Under the pieces are notes generated by a model. That model saw nothing but the letters and a program-made list of their open reading frames with translations. It ran no database searches and was not told the origin of the DNA. From the NCBI GenBank assembly GCA_937934595.1, contig CALGZA010000062.1, positions 1 to 64,000 of the forward strand: DNA of 64,000 nt, in the 5' to 3' direction. The position numbers and the translations under genes are program-made. Position 1 is the stretch's first letter. Each line of letters starts with the position of its first letter. The DNA is from an uncultured Verrucomicrobiales bacterium. Its GTDB lineage: Bacteria; Verrucomicrobiota; Verrucomicrobiia; Verrucomicrobiales; Akkermansiaceae. Shown here in pieces: positions 46,013 to 54,811 of this stretch.

Positions 46013-48907
46013 CTACTTCTCACTCAAAATATCCTCCTCAGTAAAGGGCTCCTTCCTCTCCTTATACTTCTCCCTCACCTCCTTCACCAGATCCACCTTA
46101 ATGTCACCCAGCTGTTCCTGAAACGCATTCCTCACATAGTTCAGCACATCCGCCACCTCACCATCACCCAAACTAGCGTGAGCAGGCATCACCCCCTTAT
46201 ACTCCTTACCAGAAACTGTCACAGGACCAGTCAGACCATGCGTCACCACCATAACCGCATGCTTAGGATTCCTCGCCAGCCAGTCAGAACCAGAAAGCGG
46301 AGGAAAAACTCCAGGGGAACCAGCACCATCCGGCTGATGGCAAGCCACGCACGTCTTCTTGTAGATCGCCTTGCCACGCATCGCACTCACTGACAAAGGC
46401 TTCCTTTTCACTACCACCTTCGCTTCCTTCTTCTCCGCATGATTCAAAATAGCTATATCCATCACATGACTAAGGTAACCATCACCTGCTAACCGCTCCG
46501 CCAATAAAACACGCTTCTCGCGCAGCGTCGCCAAAATCTCAGCATCCCGCGGAACATCACACACCAGCAACAAAACAGCCAACTGCTCATCCACACCATA
46601 ACCCTCAAGCCATCTTAACCACTTAATCGCATTCTCAGCCGTAGGATCAGAATTATAAATAACACTCGCACTCGCAGCGCCACCACTCAGATCACCCATA
46701 TCCACACCCAACTGACCCAGTGCATAATGAGCATGCCGCCTCGCATCAGCACTCACACCACTTCCAGATAACAACTTCTTAAGCCCAGCCACACTACCCT
46801 CACCACCTTTAACCAACAAATATTGAGCCTGCTGACGCCAAAACAAATTATCATTCCCCAGTGCCGCTAACTGCTCATCCACACTACCCAACTTCGGAAA
46901 AGCCTTCACCTCAGCACCACGAGGAATAATCCTATATATCCTCCCATGCAACCTATCCCTATGCTTCGTAATATAAGCATTCCCCTTACCCCTATCCTGA
47001 CCTTTAGCATACACATTATGCTGCACCACAGAATTATACCAGTCCGCCACATACACCGCACCATCAGGCCCCACCTCAGCTGCCACCGGCGCAGACCAAG
47101 CATCAGCTGAAGCATAGATATTCTGCTCAGTATTCGTCGTCTTAAACCCAGCTCCATCACGCCTCACCGTAGCTGCAGAAACCAACTTACCAGTAGGAGA
47201 ACAAATAAACACCCGCCTATTCCACCACTCACTACCAAACAACCTAGCAGTATAAAAACTATGCCCCGCTGCTGCCGTAAAACGCTCCTTCTGATCAACC
47301 TGTAAATAATCAAACGTTAAAGGATAAATGAAATTCTTTCTATCCGCACGCGGAGTCCTCTCACCCTTCACACCAGCATCACGATAATGCCTCAACGCCA
47401 TCCCCACATAAAAAGAAGCATTATTATTAGCCGTAGAACCCATCAGCCTACCCTCCTCATTAAACCCAAGACCCCACGTATTGTTAGTCGTAGACTGAAC
47501 CACCTCAAATGCAGACCCATCCCTCTTAAAACGGAACACACCCTGCTTTAAACGCACCACCTCACCACCAAGATCCACCTTCACTCCAGAATAACCCACC
47601 GTAGCATATATCCACCCATCAAAACCAAGACGCAAATTAGAAACAGTCGCATGCGTATCACTCAAGCTAATCCCCCCGAAAATCCTAAACCGCTTATCAG
47701 AAACACCATCTCCATCACTATCAGATAGAAACACCATCTCACCATTATCAGTAGTAATACAACCCCCATCAATGGCCAAAACACTTGTCGCTATCGTCAA
47801 CCCATCCGCAAAAACCGTAACCTTATCAGCCTTACCATCTCCATCCGTATCCTCCAGAATCTTAACCTTATCCTGCCCAGGACTATTCATCACAAAACTA
47901 TTCGGATAATCATTCGCCTCCACAACCCACATCCTTCCCCTATCATCCCAGCTCATCGCTATCGGATTCACAACCATCGGCTCACTCGCAAATAACTGTA
48001 ACTCCATACCAGCAGGAACCTGCACCAACTTCATCGAATCCTCAACTGACAACGCCTTCTGAAACTGAGAATGAGGAATCTTACGGTCCAGCGGCTTACC
48101 CCACCCCTTACCCGGCAAAATATTCACCTCAGATGTATAATACTCCAATTTCGGCAAATCCAAATTCTTTACCAAAGCAGCCTTCTCATTCAACGTCCAC
48201 ATCAAACCCCTATAAACCAAATCCTGATACTCCGCCAAGCTCCAACACCGGTCATCATGTCCACTCGCCGTATAAAAAACCCTCCCCTTACCATTCGTCC
48301 TCACCCACGTCCAAGGCTCATCCTCCCTCTTCTGTAACACCACCCTATCCTCATTATGCTTCTTATGAACATACGTCTCATCCCAACACTCAAAACCAGG
48401 AAAACCCTTCATCACAGGATGATCCGGCTCCACTATCTTAGTTCGGAACACACCCTTACCATGTGACTTAAACTGAGCACCCACCAACTTTATATAAGGC
48501 TCAGAATTCCTAAAACACCCACAAGCAGAATGTAAAAACACACAAGCACCACCACCACTAGAATAATCTAACAAAGCCGTCTCCTGATCCTTCGTGATCA
48601 CATTATGATTACCATAAATCATCAGCGCATCATACTTCGCCAAATTCTCCTTAGTCAGCGCCGTCGGCTCATTTGCATACGTATAATTGATACCCTTCAC
48701 ACCATGAGCTCGCCGAATCGTCCTAAAACGCTCCAATGGCCTATGTGACCCATTCCTACTCCCTAAAAACAACACCTCAATACGCCGCGCCGCCACCTTA
48801 CCTCCAGCCTCAGCATCCTTAACCTCAGTCTCAGCATGAATAAAAACCCCAGTCACGCAAGCCATCAAACAAAGCAATACCGTATAAACCCCTTTAGTAA
48901 ACATCAT
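46013..48907 (-). CDS. ThuA / PVC-type haem-binding dehydrogenase with C-terminal cytochrome c
   Basis: 964 aa, exported (signal peptide in VYTVLLCLMACVTGVFIHAE). Domains in order: ThuA glutamine-amidotransferase-like (about 45-250, FLGSRNGSHRPLERFRTI, VFYTASGHDDRCWS); PVC-type beta-propeller dehydrogenase (about 295-690, MSWDDRGRMWVVEANDYPNS, LEDTDGDGKADKVTVFADGL, WGLGFNEEGRLMGSTANNN); helical repeats (about 700-830); and cytochrome c with CVACHQPDGAGSPGVFPPLS. These multi-domain enzymes are typical of Verrucomicrobia and Planctomycetes and are thought to oxidise sugars in the periplasm. The gene is alone on -. A second ATG directly follows the first. Confidence 0.9.
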   Translation of the reverse strand: MMFTKGVYTVLLCLMACVTGVFIHAETEVKDAEAGGKVAARRIEVLFLGSRNGSHRPLERFRTIRRAHGVKGINYTYANEPTALTKENLAKYDALMIYGNHNVITKDQETALLDYSSGGGACVFLHSACGCFRNSEPYIKLVGAQFKSHGKGVFRTKIVEPDHPVMKGFPGFECWDETYVHKKHNEDRVVLQKREDEPWTWVRTNGKGRVFYTASGHDDRCWSLAEYQDLVYRGLMWTLNEKAALVKNLDLPKLEYYTSEVNILPGKGWGKPLDRKIPHSQFQKALSVEDSMKLVQVPAGMELQLFASEPMVVNPIAMSWDDRGRMWVVEANDYPNSFVMNSPGQDKVKILEDTDGDGKADKVTVFADGLTIATSVLAIDGGCITTDNGEMVFLSDSDGDGVSDKRFRIFGGISLSDTHATVSNLRLGFDGWIYATVGYSGVKVDLGGEVVRLKQGVFRFKRDGSAFEVVQSTTNNTWGLGFNEEGRLMGSTANNNASFYVGMALRHYRDAGVKGERTPRADRKNFIYPLTFDYLQVDQKERFTAAAGHSFYTARLFGSEWWNRRVFICSPTGKLVSAATVRRDGAGFKTTNTEQNIYASADAWSAPVAAEVGPDGAVYVADWYNSVVQHNVYAKGQDRGKGNAYITKHRDRLHGRIYRIIPRGAEVKAFPKLGSVDEQLAALGNDNLFWRQQAQYLLVKGGEGSVAGLKKLLSGSGVSADARRHAHYALGQLGVDMGDLSGGAASASVIYNSDPTAENAIKWLRWLEGYGVDEQLAVLLLVCDVPRDAEILATLREKRVLLAERLAGDGYLSHVMDIAILNHAEKKEAKVVVKRKPLSVSAMRGKAIYKKTCVACHQPDGAGSPGVFPPLSGSDWLARNPKHAVMVVTHGLTGPVTVSGKEYKGVMPAHASLGDGEVADVLNYVRNAFQEQLGDIKVDLVKEVREKYKERKEPFTEEDILSEK

Positions 48908-49098
48908 ACCACCTTATACCCCAGCCACCACCCACCATGACAAGGAAAGGTGGATTAACAAGGAATCAATGTGCATTTCAAAAAAATCACCACCATCCAT
49001 CAGCCACCACTAAAAAAACCACCACAACCCAAATCAAAAATAAAAATTAATTCCCCTCAAGAGTTGTAAAACCAACAATAAAACACCAATATACCCAA

Positions 49099-49920
49099 AT
49101 GATAAGAACCTGCACAGCCCTCATCTACCTAGCCATCATCTCCGTATCAAGCAGTTGCACCAGCACCACAGCCCCCATCACAGTCCCTAACCCTCATGCA
49201 AAAGCTATCAACCAAATCTACATCCAGAAAAACGGCTGCGGCCCATCATCACTCATCAATGCATACCGCTTCGGATCACCAAAATGGAACGCCGCTAACC
49301 AAAAAATCACCGGTGACACAGACAAAAAACAATTCGACTTCCTAGTAAAATACTACGGCCGCATCTTCTCTCGCCACATCCACGCATCACAACGCTGGAA
49401 CCCAAGAACCGGAATAAATAACCTAGACCTAACTGACCTAGCCAATGACTTCCAAACCAAACAAAAACTAAATCTCCCCAAACTAAAACTAACCACACAC
49501 TTCATCAAAACCAAAAAAAGCCACAGTAAACTACTCAAATCCACACACAAACACTTCACCGCATCACTAAAAAAAGGCTTCCCACCCATCATCAGCATCA
49601 AACGATTCGCCCAGAAAGGCTCCGTCTGGAGACAAGTCCACGGACACTTCGTAGTCATCCACCAAATACCAAAAACGCTCCCACCAAATGCTACAGCATT
49701 CGAAGTCAAATACATCGACCCCTGGGGCGGAACCATCAAGTCAGGAACCATTCAAATCCCAAAAAAAGCATTCTTCGCAATAAACGCAGCAGAACATAAA
49801 CCCAAATTCAAAAAATCACCCACCCTCACCATAGACTTCCCCCAGTCCACACTTGGACGACACCTACTCAAAAAACACGAACGCAGCGCCACCATCCTAG
49901 ATGCCAGCATCACCCCATAA
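49099..49920 (+). CDS. Lipoprotein with C39-like cysteine protease domain
   Basis: 273 aa. The signal peptide ends in the lipobox SVSSSC. A papain-like triad can be laid out: C47 in KNGCGPSSLINAYRFG (the C39-type start), a histidine in VHGHFVVIHQIP and an aspartate in YIDPWGG. The C39 fold usually cuts double-glycine leader peptides when fused to ABC exporters. Free lipoproteins like this one are uncharacterised and may cut or bind envelope peptides. It begins a run of five lipoprotein-like envelope genes on +. Confidence 0.7.
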   Translation: MIRTCTALIYLAIISVSSSCTSTTAPITVPNPHAKAINQIYIQKNGCGPSSLINAYRFGSPKWNAANQKITGDTDKKQFDFLVKYYGRIFSRHIHASQRWNPRTGINNLDLTDLANDFQTKQKLNLPKLKLTTHFIKTKKSHSKLLKSTHKHFTASLKKGFPPIISIKRFAQKGSVWRQVHGHFVVIHQIPKTLPPNATAFEVKYIDPWGGTIKSGTIQIPKKAFFAINAAEHKPKFKKSPTLTIDFPQSTLGRHLLKKHERSATILDASITP

Positions 49921-50074
49921 AAACGACCCATTTTTTGTGACTATTTAACAACTCAGATACTCTACAGTAGCAACAAATCAAACAACAACGAAAAAACAAC
50001 ATCAAAACTTGCCCTCCACCGCAGACTAGATTACCAATCTCACACTACCAAACAACAAAAACCAACCACACCAA

Positions 50075-50749
50075 ATGAACAGATTCATATTCAACCCTAA
50101 ACACACCATCCCCCTACTTGCCCTCGCTATCATCGCCACACTCACAAGTTGCGGAACTAACACTGTCGCCACATCAGCCACCCCTAAAATCATCAAACCA
50201 CTCAAAGCAGTCTTCATTAACCCGCACAAATCCGGAACATACGCTCACTTCAAAGCAGAACCAAGCTACCCACAAACATACAGAGTCTACAAAAACCACA
50301 AACTCCTTGCCAATACAAACCCAAGTAACTCAAAAGTCATCATAGACATCAGCGATCAACGCGCATTCCTCATGAACAACGCAACCGTCGCCATGGACTA
50401 CCCCATATCCACCGGAACCGCCAAACACCCCACCCCCACAGGAACATTCCGCATCATGGAAAAAATCAAAGACAAACGATCAAACCTCTACGGAAAAATC
50501 CTCGACAAAAACGGAAAAACCATCAAATCAAACGCTGACTCAAGAAAAGATAAAGCACCAGAAGGTGGTCAATTCCTCGGAGCATCCATGGAACACTGGA
50601 TGAGACTCACTGGCGATGGAATCGGCATGCACAAAGGAAGAGTCCCTCGCTACCCAGCATCCCACGGATGTATCCGCACTCCAGGATCCATCGTCCCCAC
50701 CATCTTCAAAAAAGTCAGAACAGGCACTCAAGTCACCATCAGAAAATAA
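50075..50749 (+). CDS. L,D-transpeptidase (YkuD family) lipoprotein
   Basis: 224 aa. The signal peptide ends in LTSCGTN, a lipobox. The YkuD domain covers about 85-224. Its catalytic motif is RYPASHGCIRTP with nucleophile C199, and HPTPTGTFRIMEKIKDKRSN is the substrate-entry segment. The enzyme would make 3-3 peptidoglycan cross-links or attach a lipoprotein to peptidoglycan. A paralogue follows 66 bp downstream with the same KDKRSN/ADKRSN segment, suggesting a local duplication. Confidence 0.9.
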   Translation: MNRFIFNPKHTIPLLALAIIATLTSCGTNTVATSATPKIIKPLKAVFINPHKSGTYAHFKAEPSYPQTYRVYKNHKLLANTNPSNSKVIIDISDQRAFLMNNATVAMDYPISTGTAKHPTPTGTFRIMEKIKDKRSNLYGKILDKNGKTIKSNADSRKDKAPEGGQFLGASMEHWMRLTGDGIGMHKGRVPRYPASHGCIRTPGSIVPTIFKKVRTGTQVTIRK

Positions 50750-50815
50750 CAAATTTATAAACAAATTAACATACTCCTCCCAACATACACAAAAAAACAA
50801 ACACAAACATATTAA

Positions 50816-51415
50816 ATGAAACTACTAAGATTAATACCCATCGCAGCCATCGCCATACTCGCCAGCTGCGGATCATCAGTCACCAGCTCACTCGCTCCAT
50901 ACGAGAAATTCGTCCAGCGCGAGGACTACAAACAAACCTACGATACATACACCAACGAAGCCGCCCTTAAAACCCTCGACAGATCAAAAACCAAACTCAG
51001 AGTCAGCGTCCCTAACCAAAGACTCCAAGTCATCCAAGACAACACCGTCCTACTAGACACACCATGCACCACAGGCAGAGCAGGTAAAAGAACCCCATTC
51101 GGAACATTCAAACTCTATAACAAAATCGCAGACAAACGATCAAACGTCTACGGAACACTCTACAAAAACGGTGTTCGCGTCTGCGGTGGTCACAGATACG
51201 ACAGATGCAAAGGCGTCTCATATGACAAATACGTAGGCTCACCACTCCCATACTGGCAACGCCTCACAGGTGACGGAATCGGCCTACACGCATCTAACAG
51301 CGTCAAGCGCTACCCAGCATCAGGTGGATGTATCCGCCTCCAGCCAGCATACGCCAGAAGAATCTTCGGGATGACCAAAAGCAAAGGAACTCCCATCACC
51401 ATCACAAACTCATAA
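50816..51415 (+). CDS. L,D-transpeptidase (YkuD family) lipoprotein, paralogue
   Basis: 199 aa. The lipobox is in AIAILASCGSS. The YkuD motif reads RYPASGGCIRLQ with nucleophile C172; the usual SHGC histidine is replaced by glycine (SGGC), unlike the upstream copy. Other family segments are GKRTPFGTFKLYNKIADKRS and RLTGDGIGLHASN. An added pair of cysteines in GVRVCGGHRYDRCKG is absent from the first copy. The H-to-G change leaves the cysteine; the catalytic His in GLH is kept, so activity is plausible. Confidence 0.88.
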   Translation: MKLLRLIPIAAIAILASCGSSVTSSLAPYEKFVQREDYKQTYDTYTNEAALKTLDRSKTKLRVSVPNQRLQVIQDNTVLLDTPCTTGRAGKRTPFGTFKLYNKIADKRSNVYGTLYKNGVRVCGGHRYDRCKGVSYDKYVGSPLPYWQRLTGDGIGLHASNSVKRYPASGGCIRLQPAYARRIFGMTKSKGTPITITNS

Positions 51416-51428
51416 TTATAACATCTAG

Positions 51429-51962
51429 ATGTTAATGAGAAAATTACTCACCATCAGCGCTGCCATGATAGCAGCGCTTTCCTCACTTCTCATCTCCAGC
51501 TGTGCTGGAGGTGGAAGCTCCACCACCTCACTCTCATCAGGTAACCTCGGCCCAGATCCAGATCCAGCCATCAGAAAAGCTCAAATCGCAGCAGAACCAA
51601 AAGGTAACTTCTACTACGGCAGACGATACTTCGTAGACAAAACACGCTTCTGGGGATACCTCCGCAAACCAGGACAATCATGGCAAAAAGCCAAACTCGT
51701 CCTCATGCACGAAGCTAACACAACCGTACCTGACAGAAAACCTGAACAAGGACCCAAAAACGCCAGATACGCATACGACCAAAACTACGAATACCGCATC
51801 TCGGGGAACTACACAGGAACAAAAGGATATGATCCTAACTCAAACTCCATACTACCAGTATTCAGACCCACCAACTTCACCCTCCTCAATAAAAAACCAG
51901 GCTGGCTATTCTCCCCAAATGATTACTACAACCCAAGACGCGTCACCCTAAGGCCTAGATAA
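51429..51962 (+). CDS. Small lipoprotein of unknown function
   Basis: 177 aa (or 175 from the ATG at 51435). The signal peptide ends in the lipobox LLISSCAGG. The mature part begins with a Ser/Gly/Thr linker, then an aromatic-rich region (GNFYYGRRYFVDKTRFWGYL, ARYAYDQNYEYRISGNYTG). I do not recognise a domain. It lies 13 bp after the second L,D-transpeptidase gene and 14 bp before the lipase, so it belongs to this envelope operon. It may be a substrate or partner of the transpeptidases. Confidence 0.75.
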   Translation: MLMRKLLTISAAMIAALSSLLISSCAGGGSSTTSLSSGNLGPDPDPAIRKAQIAAEPKGNFYYGRRYFVDKTRFWGYLRKPGQSWQKAKLVLMHEANTTVPDRKPEQGPKNARYAYDQNYEYRISGNYTGTKGYDPNSNSILPVFRPTNFTLLNKKPGWLFSPNDYYNPRRVTLRPR

Positions 51963-51976
51963 CTGACCACCACAAA

Positions 51977-53470
51977 ATGCTCAGAATACCCATCACCATA
52001 AATCAAATCAAAGTCGCCCTGATCACTCTCTCGGCGGCTTTTTTCATCCCCTCATGCTCACTCACCCCCACCCCTCAAAAACCAAAAAACACCACCCCTC
52101 ACATCCTCAGTAAACCCCTCACCCACTCACTACTTAAAAAATGGACAGCCAACAACTACCAGAACCTACCCAACCACACCATCACACACAAAACACACCA
52201 CCCACTCGCTAAAAAATCCCCATTCACCCTCACCAGCGGCCGCTCCATCAGCCCACTCACCTCACCCACTAAAGGCATCGGACTACCATGCCTCATAAAA
52301 ACCTCAACCCATCCAGAACACAACTTCACCTCCATCACCAAAGACGCATTCCAGAGCAACCTACACCCAGCTAACATCGTCGCCACACAGTCCCGCATCA
52401 ACGGTAAAATCACTACCCACATAGACATCTATGACCCCCGCCACAGCACCCACCACACTCCTCCATACCACCTCCCACTAGCACACCAGCCTAACATCGT
52501 AATAGACCACCTCTATAACCTCCCAGGTAACTCATCACTAAACATCAAAGGCCTCATCAAACCACAAAAATACAGCAACTACCGCGGATTCTACCTCGCA
52601 GAACCATACAATAAAAACAAAATCCCAATAGTCATGATACACGGACTCGCATCCAGCCCAGAAAAATTCATGGACCTATCAGAAGCCATCAACACCTCAC
52701 CAAAACTACGTAAAAAATACCAACTCTGGTACTACTTCTACCCCACTGGAACTCCTTGGATCGCCACCGCCAGCAAATTCAGATCAGCATTCCGTAACCT
52801 CATAAAAACCCTAGACCCCCACAAAAAACACCACAACATCAACAAAACCATCCTCATCGGACACAGCATGGGCGGACTCATCGCCAGAGCATCACTCTCA
52901 CACCCAAAACAAATCCTACACCAAACCTACCTCGGAAACACACCCATCCAATCCATATTCAACAAACACGAGATCAAAAAAATCAACGACTACTTCCACT
53001 ACAAACCACTCACCGAACCCGCCAAAGTCATCTACCTAGCCACTCCTCACAGAGGATCAAAAATCGCAGAAGGCATCATCGGTTGGGCCACCATCAAACT
53101 CATCACCATCCCCACATTCATCCTACAACAAACCGCAGAAGCACTCACACCTAAAATCACCGCCAGAAATAAACTCCCAGAAAAAATCAGAAAACTCCTC
53201 AACAACAGCCAAAGCTCAATAACCCAGCTTCAACCAAAAAACCCCTCACTCATCGCTCTCAACAAAATGCAAATCAGAAAAAAACTCACATCACACTCCA
53301 TCATCGGAGACATCGGACTACCCATCTTCCAGCTAAATACCGACGGCGTAGTATCCTACCACAGCGCCCACAACCCACACAGCAAATCAGAACACATCAT
53401 CCCATCAAACCACGACATCAGCGACCACAAAAAAACCATCCAAACCATCCTCAACATCCTCCATCAATAA
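51977..53470 (+). CDS. Lipase-like alpha/beta hydrolase lipoprotein
   Basis: 497 aa. A hydrophobic start ends in a lipobox (AFFIPSCSLTP). The catalytic core (about 210-470) has the oxyanion segment VMIHGLASSPEKFMDL and the nucleophile elbow LIGHSMGGLIARASL. A probable acid lies near LNTDGVVSYHSAHNP and the histidine in PSNHDISDHKK. The N-terminal 200 residues are uncharacterised. The protein is lysine- and histidine-rich, in line with the strand's A/C bias. It closes the envelope cluster; it may act on outer-membrane lipids or esters. Confidence 0.8.
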   Translation: MLRIPITINQIKVALITLSAAFFIPSCSLTPTPQKPKNTTPHILSKPLTHSLLKKWTANNYQNLPNHTITHKTHHPLAKKSPFTLTSGRSISPLTSPTKGIGLPCLIKTSTHPEHNFTSITKDAFQSNLHPANIVATQSRINGKITTHIDIYDPRHSTHHTPPYHLPLAHQPNIVIDHLYNLPGNSSLNIKGLIKPQKYSNYRGFYLAEPYNKNKIPIVMIHGLASSPEKFMDLSEAINTSPKLRKKYQLWYYFYPTGTPWIATASKFRSAFRNLIKTLDPHKKHHNINKTILIGHSMGGLIARASLSHPKQILHQTYLGNTPIQSIFNKHEIKKINDYFHYKPLTEPAKVIYLATPHRGSKIAEGIIGWATIKLITIPTFILQQTAEALTPKITARNKLPEKIRKLLNNSQSSITQLQPKNPSLIALNKMQIRKKLTSHSIIGDIGLPIFQLNTDGVVSYHSAHNPHSKSEHIIPSNHDISDHKKTIQTILNILHQ

Positions 53471-53765
53471 CAAACTAACAACGACCTCACTCACAGACTT
53501 AACAGCAAAGAGAATAACCATCAGCAAGCAGACACAAAATCACCCCAGTCCATTCTCTAACCACACTGGATACAAATCCACTCATCATCCACCACCCCAA
53601 AATAAACCTTAACCCCAACGCCACTTCAAACCACCAAACCACCTAAGAACCAGTAAAAAAACATGTGACAGAATGTTCACCATCAAAATTTGGCTAATAA
53701 ACAAATAATATGAGAAATAATACCCGTGTTCAAAAAAGAACACCAAAACAAAACACACAACCTAA

Positions 53766-54599
53766 ATGAAACTAAAGACTATTACATCAGCTATCGCAGC
53801 CCTCACAATGGCAGCAACCGCTCAAACTAAAATCGTAATCAAAGGTTCTGACACACTAGGAGCTAAGATGGTTCCTCAGCTCACAGAAGCATACAAAGCA
53901 GCTGGAAACAACATCCAGTTCGAAATCGCAGCTGAAGGTTCATCTTCATGCTTCACTGCTCTTCTTGCAGGTACTGCAGACTTCGGAATGTCATCCAGAG
54001 GCATCAAGTCTAAAGAAAAAGATAAATTCGCCTCCAAAGGCCAAGAAGCAGTAGCTCACATCGCAGGCGTGGACATGATCGCTGTAATAGTAAACGAAGC
54101 AAACGGCGTAAAAGCTCTCACAAAAAAACAAGTCGCTGACATCTTCACAGGAAAAGTCTCCGACTGGTCTCAAATTGGCGGCAAAGCAGGTGCCATCAAA
54201 GCATACACCCGTAACACATCATCAGGAACATATAAAACATTCCAAAAACTCGCCATGAACAAAGTCGACTACGGAAAAAACACCCGCAAAATGGCTGGTA
54301 ACGAGCAAATCGCAGAAGCCGTAGCTGGTGACGTAAACGGTATAGGATACGTAGGACTTGCATACGCTAAGCGCGACGGAATCGCTGCAGCCACTGTGGA
54401 CAACGTTTCTCCAGAGCCTGCTAACAAAACCACATACCCACTCTCACGTAACCTCTACTACTACACCGTTGGCCAACCTAAAGGTGAAGTTCAGAAATTC
54501 ATCAACTGGTCACTCACCTCACCAGTGGCAGCCAAAGTCATCAACAACGTCGGATTCATCGCTCCAGATATCCTAAAGAAATCAGCCTCACTGAAGTAA
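53766..54599 (+). CDS. pstS: Phosphate-binding protein PstS
   Basis: 277 aa with a signal peptide (MKLKTITSAIAALTMAATA). It is the periplasmic receptor of the high-affinity phosphate importer. Phosphate-contact segments are KGSDTLGAKMVPQLTEAY, EGSSSCFTALLAGTADFGMS and TRNTSSGTYKTFQ. The upstream 295-bp stretch (53471-53765) holds no ORF; a TGTGACA motif at 53664 also occurs upstream of pstC. A terminator follows at 54641, so pstS may be expressed above the rest of the operon. Codon use here is less A/C-extreme, as expected for a highly expressed gene. Confidence 0.94.
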   Translation: MKLKTITSAIAALTMAATAQTKIVIKGSDTLGAKMVPQLTEAYKAAGNNIQFEIAAEGSSSCFTALLAGTADFGMSSRGIKSKEKDKFASKGQEAVAHIAGVDMIAVIVNEANGVKALTKKQVADIFTGKVSDWSQIGGKAGAIKAYTRNTSSGTYKTFQKLAMNKVDYGKNTRKMAGNEQIAEAVAGDVNGIGYVGLAYAKRDGIAAATVDNVSPEPANKTTYPLSRNLYYYTVGQPKGEVQKFINWSLTSPVAAKVINNVGFIAPDILKKSASLK

Positions 54600-54640
54600 A
54601 TAAACTCCCATAGAAAACTTATTTAAGTATTCTTAAATTT

Positions 54641-54682
54641 AAAACTCCGTATTTACCAAAAGGAAATGCGGAGTTTTTCTCT
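54641..54682 (+). terminator. Intrinsic terminator after pstS
   Basis: A long hairpin: 54641-54649 pairs with 54669-54677, a G-T pair follows, 54651-54654 pairs with 54664-54667, and CC/GG closes an A-rich loop. It runs into TTTTTCTCTTT. It lies between pstS and pstC, so read-through would be partial, giving excess PstS. The left arm's A run could also serve - transcription. Confidence 0.85.
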
Positions 54683-54811
54683 TTAATTAACTCTAATTAA
54701 TAAAGAAACAGACTTGTGACATTTTTGAAGCTGACATTCTGCCCAGTCTTTCATTATATCCCGCCACAGATGAACAGCCTCCCGCATACCGTCCTACCAG
54801 ACTAGAATAAA

